From positions 1 to 64,000 of the forward strand of contig CADEDO010000009.1 in the NCBI GenBank assembly GCA_902826115.1: DNA of 64,000 nucleotides, read 5' to 3'. Below, in pieces: positions 35,449 through 45,420 of the stretch (positions are counted from its first letter, which is position 1; the number at the start of each line of letters is the position of its first letter). The DNA comes from an uncultured Nitrosomonas sp. (GTDB taxonomy: Bacteria; Pseudomonadota; Gammaproteobacteria; Burkholderiales; Nitrosomonadaceae). Both the position numbers and the translations under genes were made by a program. A model generated the notes under the pieces. That model was not told the origin of the DNA and ran no database searches. It was given only the letters and a program-made list of their open reading frames with translations.

Positions 35449-38400
35449 ATGTTTAAAAAAGTGCTCATTGCCAATCGCGGCGCCATTGCCTGTCGCATTA
35501 TCCGCACGCTGCGCCGCATGCAGGTGAAAAGCGTGGCGGTTTACACCGAAGCCGATGCCTTATCGCGACATGTCACCGATGCGGATGAAGCGTATTGCAT
35601 TGGCAGTGGCATTGCCGCTGACAGCTATCTACGCGCAGACAAAATATTGGCAATCGCCCAGCAAGCGGGCGCGCAGGCCATACACCCCGGTTATGGCTTC
35701 CTCAGTGAGAAAGCCGATTTTGCTGAACAATGCATCGCGCACGGCATTCGCTTTATCGGCCCCACCCCGCAACAAATGCGCGCCTTTGGCCTGAAACATA
35801 CAGCGCGCGCTTTGGCCTCGGAAAATCAGGTGCCGCTCCTGCCAGGCACTGATTTGCTGGAAAATCTTGAAGCGGCGTGTCATCAGGCCAAGCATATCGG
35901 TTATCCCGTCATGCTTAAAAGCACCGCTGGCGGCGGCGGCATCGGCATGCGCCTGTGCTGGAATCAGGATGAATTGGCCGGAGCTTACGAATCGGTCAAG
36001 AATCTGGCACAAAACAATTTCAAGGATGCAGGGCTTTTTCTGGAAAAATATGTCGACCAGGCACGTCATATTGAAGTGCAGATTTTTGGCGATGGCAAAG
36101 GCCAAGTGGTCGCGCTGGGTGAGCGGGATTGCTCCATGCAACGACGCAACCAGAAAGTCATCGAGGAAACGCCTGCCCCTCATCTTTCTCCTGCGCTGCG
36201 CCAAGCGTTGCTAGACACTGCGGTGCGCCTGGGCAAAGCCGTCAACTACCAATCGGCAGGAACCGTCGAATATATTTTCAATGCTGCCACCGGGCAATTT
36301 TATTTTCTTGAAGTCAACACTCGTTTGCAGGTCGAACATGGCGTGACTGAGGAAGTGACCGGTATCGACTTGGTGGAATGGATGGTACGGCAAGCAGCCG
36401 ATGATCTGCCTGCATTGGATTCCTTCAATATCCAGCCCAGCGGCGCTTCCATTCAGGTACGGGTTTATGCCGAAAATCCGGCCAAAGACTTTCAGCCTTC
36501 TAGCGGCACGCTGACTGAAGTAGCATTCCCTAACACTGCTCGCGTTGAAACCTGGGTCGAGCGCGGCATTGAAGTATCTGCCTTTTATGATCCAATGTTG
36601 GCAAAAATCATTGTGCACGCGCCCGAACGGGACACTGCCATTGCAAACCTGCTGAGCGTTTTAGAAGGCACAGCGCTACACGGAATTGAAACCAATCTCG
36701 CGTATCTAAAACAAATTCTGCACAGTACCGTGTTTCGCAACGGACAATCCAGCACGCAGTTCCTGAATGGATTTCACTATCAGGCACATAGCATCGATGT
36801 TCTGACTGCGGGTGTACAGACCACGATACAGGATTTTCCGGGGAGAATTGGTTACTGGAATGTGGGTGTTCCTCCTTCCGGACCGATGGATAGCTTGGCC
36901 TTTCGCCTTGCCAATCGACTAGTCGGCAATAGCGAAGACAAGGCCGGATTGGAAATGACTCTGGCAGGTCCCACGCTGCGGTTTAATTGCGACAGCATGA
37001 TTGCCATCTGTGGCGCGCCTATGGATGTGTTTCTGGACAGTGAGCCATTGGCTCAATGGCAGGCGCATCACGTCAAGCCCGGTGCATTATTGCAATTTGG
37101 CAAAGTCAAACAGTCCGGCAGCCGAACTTATCTGGCTGTACAAAACGGCTTCCTGGTACCCGATTACCTGGGCAGCAAATCCACTTTCACATTAGGTCAG
37201 TTCGGTGGGCATGCCGGGCGTGTATTGCGTGTCGGCGATGTTTTGCATATTCAACCAGCACAAGCTTCTCAGCGTTTGCCTGCACAGCATTTGGCGCACG
37301 CATTGATCCCTCATTATACGAATCAATGGGAAATCGCTGTATTGATTGGACCGCACGGCGCGCCCGATTTCTTTACCGAAGCCGATATCGAACATTTTTT
37401 TGCCGCAGAATGGAAAGTGCATCACAACTCCAGTCGCACAGGAATACGCTTGATCGGCCCTAAACCGCAATGGGCTCGAACAGATGGCGGCGAAGCCGGC
37501 TTGCATCCATCCAATATTCACGATAATGCCTATGCGATTGGCGCGGTCGATTTTACCGGGGATATGCCGATCATCCTGGGTCCTGATGGCCCCAGTCTGG
37601 GCGGCTTCGTGTGCCCGGTCACCATCGCCCATGCTGAGCTATGGAAAATCGGACAGCTCAGGCCAGGCGACAGCATCCGCTTTTATCCGATATCGATTGA
37701 GCACGCTAGCAAGCTGGAAAAATACCAGAATTCATTGATCCGGCAGCTTGATATCAGTGAGAATCCACCCGTTGACCATCACCAGCAACCCGGAAACCCA
37801 GTTCTGCATTGCATTCCAGAACATGCGCAACAGGTACGGGTCACTTACCGCCAATCCGGGGATAAATATCTTTTGGTTGAGTATGGCCCCCCTGTACTCG
37901 ATCTGAATTTGCGCTTCCGCGCACATGCCTTGATGACTTGGTTGCAGCAGCGCATCGAAGCCGGCGAGTTAGTTGGCATTGTGGATCTGACACCAGGTAT
38001 TCGCTCGCTTCAAATCCATTTCGATTCCAACCAACTGACACGCGATACTTTGTTGGCTTTATTGATGGCAGGTGAAAGCCTGCTGCCCGCCATTGATGAC
38101 ATGGAAGTACCCACGCGCATTATTCATCTGCCGTTATCCTGGGATGATGTCGCCACGCGGCTGGCCATTGAAAAATACATGCAATCAGTGCGCAGCGATG
38201 CTCCCTGGTGCCCAAGCAATATTGAATTTATTCGCCGCATTAATGGGTTGGACAGTATTGAGGAAGTTCAACATATCCTCTTTTCAGCTAGCTACTTGGT
38301 CATGGGATTGGGGGATGTGTATTTGGGCGCCCCTGTAGCCACCCCTCTCGACCCCCGCCATCGACTCGTTACCACCAAATACAATCCAGCACGCACCTGG

Positions 38401-39069
38401 ACGCCTGAGAATGCCGTCGGTATTGGAGGCGCTTATTTGTGCGTGTATGGCATGGAAGGCCCCGGGGGTTATCAGTTTGTCGGTCGTACCATACCAATGT
38501 GGAATCGTTATCGCCAAACGACTGACTTCAAGGAAGGAAAACCCTGGTTGTTGCGATTCTTTGATCAAATCCGTTTTTATCCGGTTAGCGAAAGCGAATT
38601 ACTAACACTGCGCAAGGATTTCATCAGTGGGCAATTTAAGTTGCGCGTGGAAAAGACTACTTTCAGTTTGAAACAATACCATCAATTCCTGCAGCAAAAC
38701 AGATCATCCATAAATGACTTCAAAACCAGGCAACAAGCAGCTTTTGAAGCTGAACGCGAACATTGGAGAGTGAGCAATCAGGCCATTTTTGTCAATGAAT
38801 CCAATCTGGATGAAGCCGATGCACAAAGTGAGCTGGATTTACCCGAAGGCAGCTATGCCATTGCTTCACCGGTAACGGGCACTGTGTGGAAGATATTGGT
38901 TGAGGTAGGGCAATCCGTAAAGCTTGGAGACCCTATCATCATCGTCGAGTCCATGAAAATGGAAATTGCTGTGGATGCTACCGCCAGCGGACCCGTCCAT
39001 AGCATCCTGTGCCAGAAAAACGAATCGATTTCGGCCGGACAATTACTTGTAGTTATTCAGGAAAATTAG
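35449..39069 (+). CDS. biotin-dependent guanidine (urea-type) carboxylase
   Basis: This 1206-residue enzyme carboxylates guanidine or urea using ATP and bicarbonate. Domains in order are biotin carboxylase (1-445; ATP-grasp GGGGIGM, lid and KVIEETPAP), an AHS2/KipA-like domain (about 450-760), an AHS1/KipI-like domain (about 795-1010), and a biotin carrier with ESMKME, where Lys1170 is biotinylated. No amidase domain is fused. AGGAGG lies ahead of the ATG. Annotation pipelines usually call such proteins urea carboxylase. The guanidine riboswitch and the two DUF1989 partners favour guanidine. The product would be carboxyguanidine. Confidence 0.92.
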   Translation: MFKKVLIANRGAIACRIIRTLRRMQVKSVAVYTEADALSRHVTDADEAYCIGSGIAADSYLRADKILAIAQQAGAQAIHPGYGFLSEKADFAEQCIAHGIRFIGPTPQQMRAFGLKHTARALASENQVPLLPGTDLLENLEAACHQAKHIGYPVMLKSTAGGGGIGMRLCWNQDELAGAYESVKNLAQNNFKDAGLFLEKYVDQARHIEVQIFGDGKGQVVALGERDCSMQRRNQKVIEETPAPHLSPALRQALLDTAVRLGKAVNYQSAGTVEYIFNAATGQFYFLEVNTRLQVEHGVTEEVTGIDLVEWMVRQAADDLPALDSFNIQPSGASIQVRVYAENPAKDFQPSSGTLTEVAFPNTARVETWVERGIEVSAFYDPMLAKIIVHAPERDTAIANLLSVLEGTALHGIETNLAYLKQILHSTVFRNGQSSTQFLNGFHYQAHSIDVLTAGVQTTIQDFPGRIGYWNVGVPPSGPMDSLAFRLANRLVGNSEDKAGLEMTLAGPTLRFNCDSMIAICGAPMDVFLDSEPLAQWQAHHVKPGALLQFGKVKQSGSRTYLAVQNGFLVPDYLGSKSTFTLGQFGGHAGRVLRVGDVLHIQPAQASQRLPAQHLAHALIPHYTNQWEIAVLIGPHGAPDFFTEADIEHFFAAEWKVHHNSSRTGIRLIGPKPQWARTDGGEAGLHPSNIHDNAYAIGAVDFTGDMPIILGPDGPSLGGFVCPVTIAHAELWKIGQLRPGDSIRFYPISIEHASKLEKYQNSLIRQLDISENPPVDHHQQPGNPVLHCIPEHAQQVRVTYRQSGDKYLLVEYGPPVLDLNLRFRAHALMTWLQQRIEAGELVGIVDLTPGIRSLQIHFDSNQLTRDTLLALLMAGESLLPAIDDMEVPTRIIHLPLSWDDVATRLAIEKYMQSVRSDAPWCPSNIEFIRRINGLDSIEEVQHILFSASYLVMGLGDVYLGAPVATPLDPRHRLVTTKYNPARTWTPENAVGIGGAYLCVYGMEGPGGYQFVGRTIPMWNRYRQTTDFKEGKPWLLRFFDQIRFYPVSESELLTLRKDFISGQFKLRVEKTTFSLKQYHQFLQQNRSSINDFKTRQQAAFEAEREHWRVSNQAIFVNESNLDEADAQSELDLPEGSYAIASPVTGTVWKILVEVGQSVKLGDPIIIVESMKMEIAVDATASGPVHSILCQKNESISAGQLLVVIQEN

Positions 39070-39204
39070 AATTTGCCTCTATGTGAAAAATATCACATAC
39101 GCGATAAAGCAACTATACGATACTGCAATGGTCTTATTGAAATATACGGACTCCTCTCCTTCTGACTTTCTCAATTTTTGCTGATGAACCAGAAGGATTT
39201 TTCG

Positions 39205-39240
39205 GCCAAATGGGTATTGAAATCCATTTGGCTTCTTTTA
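39205..39240 (+). terminator. rho-independent terminator of the guanidine operon
   Basis: A perfect 9-bp stem, GCCAAATGG (39205-39213) with CCATTTGGC (39224-39232), is followed by TTCTTTTA. It lies about 135 bp after the carboxylase stop, with no gene in between, so the operon ends without an allophanate hydrolase gene. Confidence 0.85.
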
Positions 39241-39271
39241 TATCTCCACCATAAACTTGTTGGGAAGAAGC

Positions 39272-39527
39272 TCATCCCAGAATCTCTCTGTCCTCGAACA
39301 CTTGTTTGCTATATATCGCACAAAAATCCAGTGTGAGTTCGATACTACAATGAATAATCACGCCCAACCAAATGTTCCGGCTCTTTAAACTGAAGAATCC
39401 CGACACAAATACCTGCGACCATGACAACAATTGCTTCGGCAATAAGCTTACCAAAGTGAACATGCAATAAGGAATGATGAGTGAAGCCAGCAGAACAAAG
39501 ATATGTCAGTTCGTTAGAATAAAAGCA
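39272..39527 (-). pseudogene. frameshifted C-terminal fragment of a CPBP (CAAX-type) intramembrane protease
   Basis: Two minus-strand frames join into one protein-like sequence. The upstream frame gives a stretch ending HFGKLIAEAIVVMVAGICVG, and a one-base shift near 39390 continues as SRNIWLGVIIHCSIELTLDF. The second part resembles the third conserved His motif of CPBP proteases. The N-terminal half, including the EExxxR motif, is absent, and a stop lies just before the first part, next to the dnaB end. I judge it a decayed remnant; the family assignment is tentative. Confidence 0.5.
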
Positions 39528-39535
39528 TCATCCGG

Positions 39536-40924
39536 CTAATAATATTCAGATCTGGCATAGTTTTCAAAGCGTGTATATTCACCCAGGAAAGCCAAATCAA
39601 CTTTACCGATGGGTCCATTCCTCTGTTTACCAATGATAATTTCTGCAACTCCCTTATCCTGAGAATCTGGGTTATACACTTCGTCCCTGTAGATAAACAA
39701 AATCACATCCGCATCCTGCTCAATGGCACCCGATTCTCGCAAATCTGACATCACCGGGCGCTTATTGGGACGTTGTTCAAGACTACGGTTCAGCTGAGAG
39801 AGTGCGATCAGTGGCACTTTAAGTTCCTTTGCCAGCCCTTTTAATGCACGGGATATTTCTGATATCTCAGTAGCGCGATTTTCACCCTGGCTACTGGAAG
39901 ACATTAATTGCAAATAATCCACAACAATCAAACCTAACTCACCATGCTGACGATATAACCGTCTAGCACGCGCTCTGACTTCCAAAGCATTCAGCGCTGC
40001 ACTCTCATCAATAAAAATCGGCGCTTCATTGAGTTTACCTAACGCATGAGTCAATTTTGGCCAGTCCTCATCGTCCAAACGTCCGGTGCGCACTTTATGC
40101 TGATCTAATTTCCCTACGGAGCCTAACATCCGCATTGCCAGTTGCGCGCCGCCCATCTCCATACTGAATACCGCAACCGGCTTATTCAATTCCAGGGCAA
40201 CATGCTCCGCAATATTGAGTGAGAAAGCAGTTTTACCCATGGATGGTCGTCCTGCCACTATGATTAAATCGCCAGGTTGGAATCCGGATGTTTTTTGATC
40301 GAGATCGTGAAAACCCGAAGCGATACCGGTTACGTTACTTGGATTATCTTGGCTATACAGTAATTCAATTCTTTCCACTACTTGCTTTAAAAGTGGCTGG
40401 ATATCCATGAATCCTTCTTTGCCTCGTGCGCCATCTTCGGCAATTTCAAAAACTTTTGCCTCAGCTTCATCCAGCAAATTGGCTGCAGACCGCCCTGCAG
40501 GGTTATAGGCAGAATCCGTTATCTGCACGCCAATTTGCGCCAGATTACGCATAATTGAACGTTCTCGAACAATTTCTGCATAGCGTTTTATGTTAGCTGC
40601 TGATGGGGTATTTTGAACAATTGTGCCAATATAAGCGAGTCCGCCAACGCTTTGCAGTTCTGCTGAAATTTCCAGTGACTCTGCCACCGTAACGACATCT
40701 GCGGGTTTGTTGTGTTCTATCAGTTTACAGATATGATGATAAATCAAGCGGTGATCATGCCGATAAAAGTCACTATCCGTGACGATATCAGCCACTTTCT
40801 CCCAAGCATGATTATCCAGCATCAATCCACCTAAGACCGATTGCTCGCTTTCAATGGAATGGGGAGGAGTTTTATAAGAATCTATCAGTTGATCTTGATT
40901 GATGCTAATAGGTGATTGTGCCAT
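39536..40924 (-). CDS. dnaB: replicative DNA helicase DnaB
   Basis: DnaB is the hexameric helicase of the replication fork. The 462-residue protein has the N-terminal primase-interaction domain (PPHSIESEQSVLGGLMLDN) and a RecA-like C-terminal domain. Visible motifs are Walker A GRPSMGKTAF, Walker B LIVVDYLQLM and the arginine-finger region RSLEQRPNKRP, with DLRESGAIEQDADVI. No intein is present. It follows rplI on the same strand, as in many Proteobacteria, but a hairpin separates the two. Confidence 0.98.
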   Translation of the reverse strand: MAQSPISINQDQLIDSYKTPPHSIESEQSVLGGLMLDNHAWEKVADIVTDSDFYRHDHRLIYHHICKLIEHNKPADVVTVAESLEISAELQSVGGLAYIGTIVQNTPSAANIKRYAEIVRERSIMRNLAQIGVQITDSAYNPAGRSAANLLDEAEAKVFEIAEDGARGKEGFMDIQPLLKQVVERIELLYSQDNPSNVTGIASGFHDLDQKTSGFQPGDLIIVAGRPSMGKTAFSLNIAEHVALELNKPVAVFSMEMGGAQLAMRMLGSVGKLDQHKVRTGRLDDEDWPKLTHALGKLNEAPIFIDESAALNALEVRARARRLYRQHGELGLIVVDYLQLMSSSSQGENRATEISEISRALKGLAKELKVPLIALSQLNRSLEQRPNKRPVMSDLRESGAIEQDADVILFIYRDEVYNPDSQDKGVAEIIIGKQRNGPIGKVDLAFLGEYTRFENYARSEYY

Positions 40925-40985
40925 GGATACCTATTGAGAAAAACGTGTCATTAATGTCGATTCTATCACTTGCTGAATTTCAAAC

Positions 40986-41014
40986 AAAAAAGGACTATTG
41001 ATATAGCCCTTTTT
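40986..41014 (-). terminator. terminator/attenuator between rplI and dnaB
   Basis: On the minus strand AAAAAGGGCTAT and ATAGTCCTTTTTT form a stem of about 11 bp with one G-T pair and a short loop, ending in a T-run. It ends the ribosomal operon about 30 bp after rplI. Confidence 0.75.
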
Positions 41015-41042
41015 AAAAATATCACCGCTTGATAATACTTGA

Positions 41043-41498
41043 TTAGATCATAGCTTCACCCAATACAGACACAGTGATATGCGCTGAAACATCGCTATGG
41101 AGCGCAATGGTCAGTGGGTAATCACCAACTTGTTTCAACTGACCATTAGGCATGCGAATCATCGATCTTTCGACCGCAAAACCTTGAGCAACAAGTGCTT
41201 CGGCTATATTTGCATTGGTTACCGATCCAAACAGCTTGCCATCATTCCCAGTTTTCTGTGTAATCTGTACCAATAAACCATCTAATTTATCAGCAATCGC
41301 TTGAGCAGAAACCAGTGATGCAGCTTGCATTTTTTCAAGTTCGGCTCGCTTAGATTTAAATTCTGCGATGGATTGCTCGGTTGCTCGCTTTGCTTTTCCT
41401 TGCGGGATTAGATAATTTCTTGCAAAGCCACTTTTAACATTAACGATGTCACCCAATTGACCCAAGTTAGTAATTTTTTCCATCAATATGATTTGCAT
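41043..41498 (-). CDS. rplI: 50S ribosomal protein bL9
   Basis: This 151-residue ribosomal protein has the standard N-terminal domain ([32 protein letters not shown] in two parts), the long connecting helix and a C-terminal 23S-binding domain. GAGGAG lies eight bases before the ATG. It is the last gene of the rpsF-priB-rpsR-rplI operon, 11 bp after rpsR. Confidence 0.98.
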   Translation of the reverse strand: MQIILMEKITNLGQLGDIVNVKSGFARNYLIPQGKAKRATEQSIAEFKSKRAELEKMQAASLVSAQAIADKLDGLLVQITQKTGNDGKLFGSVTNANIAEALVAQGFAVERSMIRMPNGQLKQVGDYPLTIALHSDVSAHITVSVLGEAMI

Positions 41499-41509
41499 AT
41501 CATTACTCC

Positions 41510-41791
41510 TCAGTGCTGATCAGTATAAGGTAACAATGCTAGAAAACGTGCATGTTCTATAGCGGTACCAAGTTGGCGCTGATAAAAAGCTGTTGTGCCA
41601 GTAATACGCGCCGGAATTATTTTTCCATTTTCACTAATAAAGTCTTTCAAGATTTCGATGTCTTTATAGTCAACATGCTTTATACCTTCCGCAGTAAAGC
41701 GACAAAACTTTTTGCGCTTAAATAATGGACGGTTCGCTTTTTTTTCTCTTTCTTTATCTTTACTATCTTTACGTCTTGTAAAACGTGCCAT
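41510..41791 (-). CDS. rpsR: 30S ribosomal protein bS18
   Basis: This 93-residue basic protein binds bS6 in the platform of the small subunit. The conserved core [22 protein letters not shown] and the [11 protein letters not shown] motif are present. An unusually Lys-rich N-terminal extension of about 25 residues precedes it, as in other betaproteobacteria. AGGAAA precedes the ATG. It sits between priB and rplI. Confidence 0.98.
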   Translation of the reverse strand: MARFTRRKDSKDKEREKKANRPLFKRKKFCRFTAEGIKHVDYKDIEILKDFISENGKIIPARITGTTAFYQRQLGTAIEHARFLALLPYTDQH

Positions 41792-41810
41792 GATATTTCC
41801 TATTTACTGA

Positions 41811-42107
41811 TTAAATTAGTACGATATGACTTGCGTGCAGTACTAACTGCGAACTCATACGACTTTTTCTATTGATAAATCCTGTTAGCTTAACCGCACT
41901 ATTGATCTGAAATTCAGCGATAGTAAGCGCCAGTTTTCCCATTGCTACTGCAAGAACCTCACATATTATTTGCCGAGCAACACCCGCTTCCATTTGTCTA
42001 GACACATGATGAATTGTAAATTCAATAATGGCAACGCCAGCAGGCGTGTAACGCAAAACACCTAGTTTAATGATTTTTCCACAAACAATTGTTTGGTTAC
42101 AATCCAA
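41811..42107 (-). CDS. priB: primosomal replication protein N (PriB)
   Basis: PriB is a single-strand DNA-binding OB-fold protein that works with PriA at stalled forks. The 98-residue sequence is divergent, but the conserved RYTPAGVAIIEFTIHH and its place between rpsF and rpsR identify it. The start is TTG, 12 bp after the rpsF stop, without a visible ribosome binding site, so translation is probably coupled to rpsF. No ATG lies in the first part of the frame. Confidence 0.9.
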   Translation of the reverse strand: MDCNQTIVCGKIIKLGVLRYTPAGVAIIEFTIHHVSRQMEAGVARQIICEVLAVAMGKLALTIAEFQINSAVKLTGFINRKSRMSSQLVLHASHIVLI

Positions 42108-42119
42108 TTATTATAGATT

Positions 42120-42527
42120 CTAGACAGAGGCGGTTGATTCTTCTGATACGTCATCAGGTTCATCAGCAGCGATATCCGGAGAATTTACGGTTGCAGAACT
42201 GGATCTATCATCTTGGCGCATCATCGGAGATGGTTCTACTACAGGGCCATCAGTTCTAATAGTCAAATGTCGAAGGATCGCATCGCTAAATTTGAAAGCA
42301 TGATCCAGGTCATCTAAGGTTTCTTGATCACATTCAATATTCATTAACACATAATGAGCTTTATGAACTTTCTGGATTAGATAAGCAAGCTGGCGGCGGC
42401 CCCAATCTTCAACTCGATGAATTTTGCCATTCTTTGCAGTTACAATACCACGATAACGCTCGATCATCGCAGGCACTTGTTCACTCTGATCAGGATGAAC
42501 AATGAATACTATTTCGTAATGTCGCAT
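42120..42527 (-). CDS. rpsF: 30S ribosomal protein bS6
   Basis: This 135-residue protein is the bS18 partner on the ribosomal platform. [19 protein letters not shown] is the standard N-terminus, and [13 protein letters not shown] is also typical. An upstream frame extends to 42569, but AAGGAAT directly precedes ATG 42527, which is chosen. The last 40 residues are acidic and Ser-rich, as in bacteria where glutamates are added to S6. It is the first gene of the ribosomal operon, with its promoter in the gap before trpG. Confidence 0.97.
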   Translation of the reverse strand: MRHYEIVFIVHPDQSEQVPAMIERYRGIVTAKNGKIHRVEDWGRRQLAYLIQKVHKAHYVLMNIECDQETLDDLDHAFKFSDAILRHLTIRTDGPVVEPSPMMRQDDRSSSATVNSPDIAADEPDDVSEESTASV

Positions 42528-42778
42528 ATATTCCTTATGGATAAAATCTCCCTTTAACAGGTGAGACAAGGTTTTTAGAACTCTCTATTTTACTGAATTA
42601 ATGATGCAATATCAAATAATGTTCAAATAACAGCAATAGCGATTGAGGCAACACTCCTGTCTATCGAACTGGTAAAATTTGCATATCTCATTCAAATACT
42701 CATCATCTAATATAATTTTCTTCATCAAAATATTGTAATGGGTAATAATAAAAATTAACAAACCAAGAGCTAACAAAA

Positions 42779-43360
42779 ATGTTGCTAATGATTGATAACT
42801 ACGACTCTTTTACATATAACTTAGTACAATATTTTTCCGAGTTAGGTGAAAAAGTCGTCGTATTCCGAAATGATGAAATATCTCTGGAAAAGATTTCGCA
42901 GCTCAATCCTCAACGAATAGTGATTTCTCCAGGGCCATGCACACCCAATGAAGCCGGTGTATCTCTCTCAGTGATTAGTCAATTCAGTCAAAATATTCCA
43001 GTTCTGGGTGTATGTTTGGGTCATCAGAGCATAGGCCAAGCATTCGGAGGTCGAATTGTGCATGCAAAACAACTGATGCACGGCAAAACATCTCCTATCT
43101 TCCATCGTAACGAAGGTGTTTTTCGCAACTTACCCAATCCATTTATTGCCACTCGCTATCATTCACTAGTAGTCGAACGTTCAACTTTACCAGACTGCCT
43201 TGAAGTTACCGCATGGACTGAAGATGATGAGATTATGGGATTGCGTCATAAAACACTTGCCATCGAAGGTATTCAGTTCCATCCTGAGTCTATCTTAAGC
43301 GAGCATGGACACCAAATGCTCGAAAACTTTCTAAATGCCAAAAATAAGCGACTGGAATGA
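42779..43360 (+). CDS. trpG: anthranilate synthase glutamine amidotransferase subunit
   Basis: TrpG releases ammonia from glutamine for the TrpE subunit, which forms anthranilate. The 193-residue class I amidotransferase has the catalytic Cys in GVCLGHQ and His/Glu in QFHPES. It may also serve para-aminobenzoate synthesis (PabA). Its stop overlaps the trpD start by 4 bp. trpE is not next to it; the divergent ribosomal operon lies upstream. Confidence 0.96.
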   Translation: MLLMIDNYDSFTYNLVQYFSELGEKVVVFRNDEISLEKISQLNPQRIVISPGPCTPNEAGVSLSVISQFSQNIPVLGVCLGHQSIGQAFGGRIVHAKQLMHGKTSPIFHRNEGVFRNLPNPFIATRYHSLVVERSTLPDCLEVTAWTEDDEIMGLRHKTLAIEGIQFHPESILSEHGHQMLENFLNAKNKRLE

Positions 43361-44400
43361 ACAAAGATAATTTGATGACTCCACCAGAAGCTCTCCATCG
43401 CATTATTACCCATCAAGAGATACTGCACGATGACATGGTTTCTTTGATGCGGCAAATAATGCAAGGAGAAGTTTCACCTGTTCTAATCGCTGCGATTATT
43501 ACCGGCCTTCGAGTAAAAAAAGAGACTATTGGAGAAATAGCTGCAGCGGCACAAGTCATGCGCGAATTCGCAACCAAGGTTGATGTTCCCGATAGTACTC
43601 ATTTGGTAGATACCTGCGGTACAGGAGGCGATTCTGCACATACTTTTAATATTTCTACTGCATCCGCATTTGTTGCCGCCGCAGCTGGTTCGCGCGTCGC
43701 CAAACATGGCGGGAGATCCGTCTCAAGCAAATCGGGAAGCGCTGATGTACTAGAGGCATTCGGTGTTAACTTAAATCAAACACCTCAGCAAGTTGCGCAA
43801 AGCATTAGCGAAATTGGCGTGGGTTTTATGTTTGCCCCGAACTACCACGCAGCCATGAAGCATGCGGCCCCAGTTCGACGCGAACTGGGCGTCAAAACCT
43901 TATTTAACATCCTGGGACCGCTCACTAATCCAGCAAATGCCAAGCAACAAGTTTTGGGCGTATTCAATAATGATCTGGTTGAAACTCTGGCACTTGTTTT
44001 ACAACGTTTAGGCAGTCAGCATGTTTTAATTGTCAATGGTAAAGATGGGTTAGATGAAATTACGATCACTGGCGACACCAATGTGGGCGAACTAAAGAAT
44101 GGCCGGGTGGAAACTTATACCATCAGGCCGGAAGATTTTAATCTCAAAACATCTCCAATCGAGGCTATTCAAGTCAACGATAAAGAGCATGCAAAATCCA
44201 TGCTGCTGTCAGTCCTGGAAAATGCAGCCGGACCAGCACGCGATATTGTATTGCTCAATGCAGGAGCCGCCATTTATGTGTCAGGTATCGCTGATTCTCT
44301 CGAACATGGTATAAAAACCGCACGCCAAGCGATAGAAAGTGGTGCTGCACTTAAGAAACTCCATGAGTTAGTAGCTTTCACTCACAGAAATTCCAATTAA
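43357..44400 (+). CDS. trpD: anthranilate phosphoribosyltransferase
   Basis: TrpD transfers phosphoribosyl from PRPP to anthranilate in tryptophan synthesis. The 347-residue protein has the PRPP loop [36 protein letters not shown] and the second metal site DGLDEITI. It starts within the trpG stop (ATGA) and ends 8 bp before trpC, so trpG-trpD-trpC form a tight operon. Confidence 0.98.
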   Translation: MNKDNLMTPPEALHRIITHQEILHDDMVSLMRQIMQGEVSPVLIAAIITGLRVKKETIGEIAAAAQVMREFATKVDVPDSTHLVDTCGTGGDSAHTFNISTASAFVAAAAGSRVAKHGGRSVSSKSGSADVLEAFGVNLNQTPQQVAQSISEIGVGFMFAPNYHAAMKHAAPVRRELGVKTLFNILGPLTNPANAKQQVLGVFNNDLVETLALVLQRLGSQHVLIVNGKDGLDEITITGDTNVGELKNGRVETYTIRPEDFNLKTSPIEAIQVNDKEHAKSMLLSVLENAAGPARDIVLLNAGAAIYVSGIADSLEHGIKTARQAIESGAALKKLHELVAFTHRNSN

Positions 44401-44408
44401 AAAAAACA

Positions 44409-45281
44409 ATGTCCGATATACTAAAAAAAATTCTTGCCGTTAAAAAACAAGAAATCAATGCGGCCAAAGCGACAAAGCCTTATTCCTCATTACTGCAAGA
44501 AGCAAAATCAACTCCTCCCTCACGAGATTTTGTTGCAGCTATCCATAATAAAATAAATGCAGGACAATCTGCAGTGATTGCAGAAATCAAACAGGCGAGC
44601 CCTAGTAAAGGGATATTACGCGGAAAATCATCCGATCCAGAAACACCATCATTCGAATTTTTGCCTGCTGAGATCGCTAAAACTTATGCATTGCATGGCG
44701 CAGCTTGTCTATCGGTATTGACTGATAAACAGTTTTTTTTGGGTAGCCCTGAATATTTACAGGCAGCACGTACTGCATGCTCACTGCCTGTATTGCGAAA
44801 AGATTTTATTCTGGAAGACTACCAAATTGCAGAAGCACGCGTCATGCAGGCTGATTGCATTTTATTGATCGTGAGCGCTTTCTTACCAGAAAATGAAACA
44901 CATTCTGCAAAGCCTGATAGCGGACCTCTGATGCGCATGCTAAAGCTTGAAGAGCTTGCCCATTCACTGGGAATGTCGGTTCTAGTTGAAGTACATGATG
45001 CCGCTGAACTGGAAATGGCACTGCAACTAACTACACCATTGATCGGCATCAATAATCGTAATTTACGGACGTTTGAAACCTCTTTAAATACAACTTTGGA
45101 GCTTCTGAATCGAATCCCATCGCAAAGAATTGTAGTTACGGAAAGTGGCATCCATCACCCCACAGATGTTGCGTTGATGCGTGATCATCAGGTAAATGCA
45201 TTTCTTGTGGGAGAAGCTTTTATGCGGGCTGAAGATCCTGGCATTGAACTAGAACGACTCTTCTTTCAACCTGCTGCTTGA
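44409..45281 (+). CDS. trpC: indole-3-glycerol phosphate synthase
   Basis: TrpC closes the indole ring from carboxyphenylamino-deoxyribulose phosphate. The 290-residue TIM barrel shows [13 protein letters not shown] (catalytic Lys), [22 protein letters not shown] and [11 protein letters not shown]. It is slightly longer than usual because of an insertion near residue 160 ([12 protein letters not shown]). It is the last gene of the trp operon; trpF, trpB and trpA are not in the window. Confidence 0.97.
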   Translation: MSDILKKILAVKKQEINAAKATKPYSSLLQEAKSTPPSRDFVAAIHNKINAGQSAVIAEIKQASPSKGILRGKSSDPETPSFEFLPAEIAKTYALHGAACLSVLTDKQFFLGSPEYLQAARTACSLPVLRKDFILEDYQIAEARVMQADCILLIVSAFLPENETHSAKPDSGPLMRMLKLEELAHSLGMSVLVEVHDAAELEMALQLTTPLIGINNRNLRTFETSLNTTLELLNRIPSQRIVVTESGIHHPTDVALMRDHQVNAFLVGEAFMRAEDPGIELERLFFQPAA

Positions 45282-45420
45282 TACATTGCTGATAAATAAT
45301 TCTTTCAGGTTAAATAACTATTACAAAATAGTTAAGTATAGACAGTTTATTGTTTTCTAAATATCTATCTAGAAATGTCGTAGAAAATTTACATACGATA
45401 TTTTAGATCGGGGGTTCAAT

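Noticed and set aside
35629-36204. 191-codon minus-strand frame inside the carboxylase gene
   Set aside because: Shadow of the biotin carboxylase domain, whose motifs are complete on the plus strand.
35449-39069. Assignment as urea carboxylase for urea degradation
   Set aside because: The family includes urea enzymes, but the guanidine-I riboswitch and the two DUF1989 partners point to guanidine; no allophanate hydrolase is fused or adjacent.
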